From the NCBI GenBank assembly GCA_021798395.1, contig JAJZHS010000152.1, positions 1 through 6,328 on the forward strand: a DNA stretch of 6,328 nt, written 5' to 3'. The position numbers and the translations under genes were made by a program. This document shows, piece after piece, positions 6,194 to 6,328 of the stretch. Under the pieces are notes generated by a model. That model was given only the letters and a program-made list of their open reading frames with translations. It was not told the DNA's origin and ran no database searches. The DNA comes from Pseudomonadota bacterium. GTDB taxonomy: Bacteria > Pseudomonadota > Gammaproteobacteria > Burkholderiales > Burkholderiaceae_C. Within the stretch, counting starts at the first letter, position 1, and every line of letters starts with the position of its first letter.

Positions 6194-6328
6194 ATGAACC
6201 AGGCGCTGCCGCGCGACGCGGGTGGCGAGCTGCCCGGCGACTTCGCGATGTGGATGTTCATCTTCGCCGAGCTGACCGTGTTCGCGCTGCTGTTCGCTGC
6301 CTACGCGGCGGCGCGTGCCCTGCACCCG
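6194..6328 (+). CDS. norE: NorE-like protein, haem-copper oxidase subunit III family (N-terminal part, runs off the right edge)
   Basis: The first 45 codons are present and the frame is open to the window end. After a short hydrophilic start (MNQALPRDAGGE) the motif LPGDFAMWMFIFAELTVFAL begins a membrane helix. This Pro-Gly-Asp/Glu followed by a Trp-rich helix with an internal Glu is characteristic of subunit III of cytochrome oxidases and of NorE. NorE is an accessory membrane protein often encoded in nor operons. It is not part of the purified NorCB enzyme and is thought to support full activity or assembly. The ATG lies seven bases after the norB stop without a strong ribosome binding site, suggesting coupled translation. 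Position after norCB and the motif together make NorE the best call; a true oxidase subunit III is less likely. The C-terminal four fifths are not visible. Confidence 0.82.
   Translation, partial: MNQALPRDAGGELPGDFAMWMFIFAELTVFALLFAAYAAARALHP

Noticed and set aside
4938..6197. Long plus-strand (419 codons) and minus-strand (4777-5811, 344 codons) frames over norB
   Set aside because: Both are low-complexity Arg/His/Gln-rich shadows; norB carries every expected metal ligand.

Overview
This is a high-GC proteobacterial denitrification locus, most likely beta- or gammaproteobacterial. The evidence is a NarX/NarL nitrate two-component system of the Pseudomonas/E. coli type, a narK1-type transporter beside it, a cytochrome-c dependent nitric oxide reductase (norCB), and NsrR-like operator sequences. 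Genus cannot be fixed from this window.

Layout. Bases 1-4156 hold a minus-strand block transcribed right to left: narX (sensor kinase, GTG start), narL (response regulator, overlapping narX by 11 bases), a 133-base gap, a NarK-type nitrate/nitrite transporter gene, and the first 39 codons of another gene that overlaps narK by the ATGA motif and runs off the left edge. Bases 4326-6328 hold a plus-strand block: norC, norB and the first 45 codons of a norE-like gene that runs off the right edge. The two blocks diverge from a 169-base intergenic region (4157-4325). This region is much richer in A+T than its surroundings and carries a good sigma-70-like promoter aimed at norC. It also holds two candidate NsrR operators, one lying over the -10 box of that promoter.

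How the parts work together. NarX senses periplasmic nitrate/nitrite and phosphorylates NarL, which normally activates nitrate respiration genes. NarK brings nitrate in and/or exports nitrite. Nitrite reduction, encoded elsewhere, yields NO, which NorCB reduces to N2O in the membrane with electrons from cytochrome c or a similar donor. NorE is an accessory membrane protein of the oxidase subunit III family. The candidate NsrR sites would derepress norCB when NO appears and could also tie expression of the nitrate sensor to NO.

The coding content is a recognisable denitrification set, and I see no evidence of an undescribed system. There are no mobile elements, CRISPR arrays, tRNA or rRNA genes. 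The parts most worth a second look are the norC/narX intergenic region, a near-perfect 17-base palindrome upstream of narK, and a few residue-level departures from the family norm in NarK and NarL.
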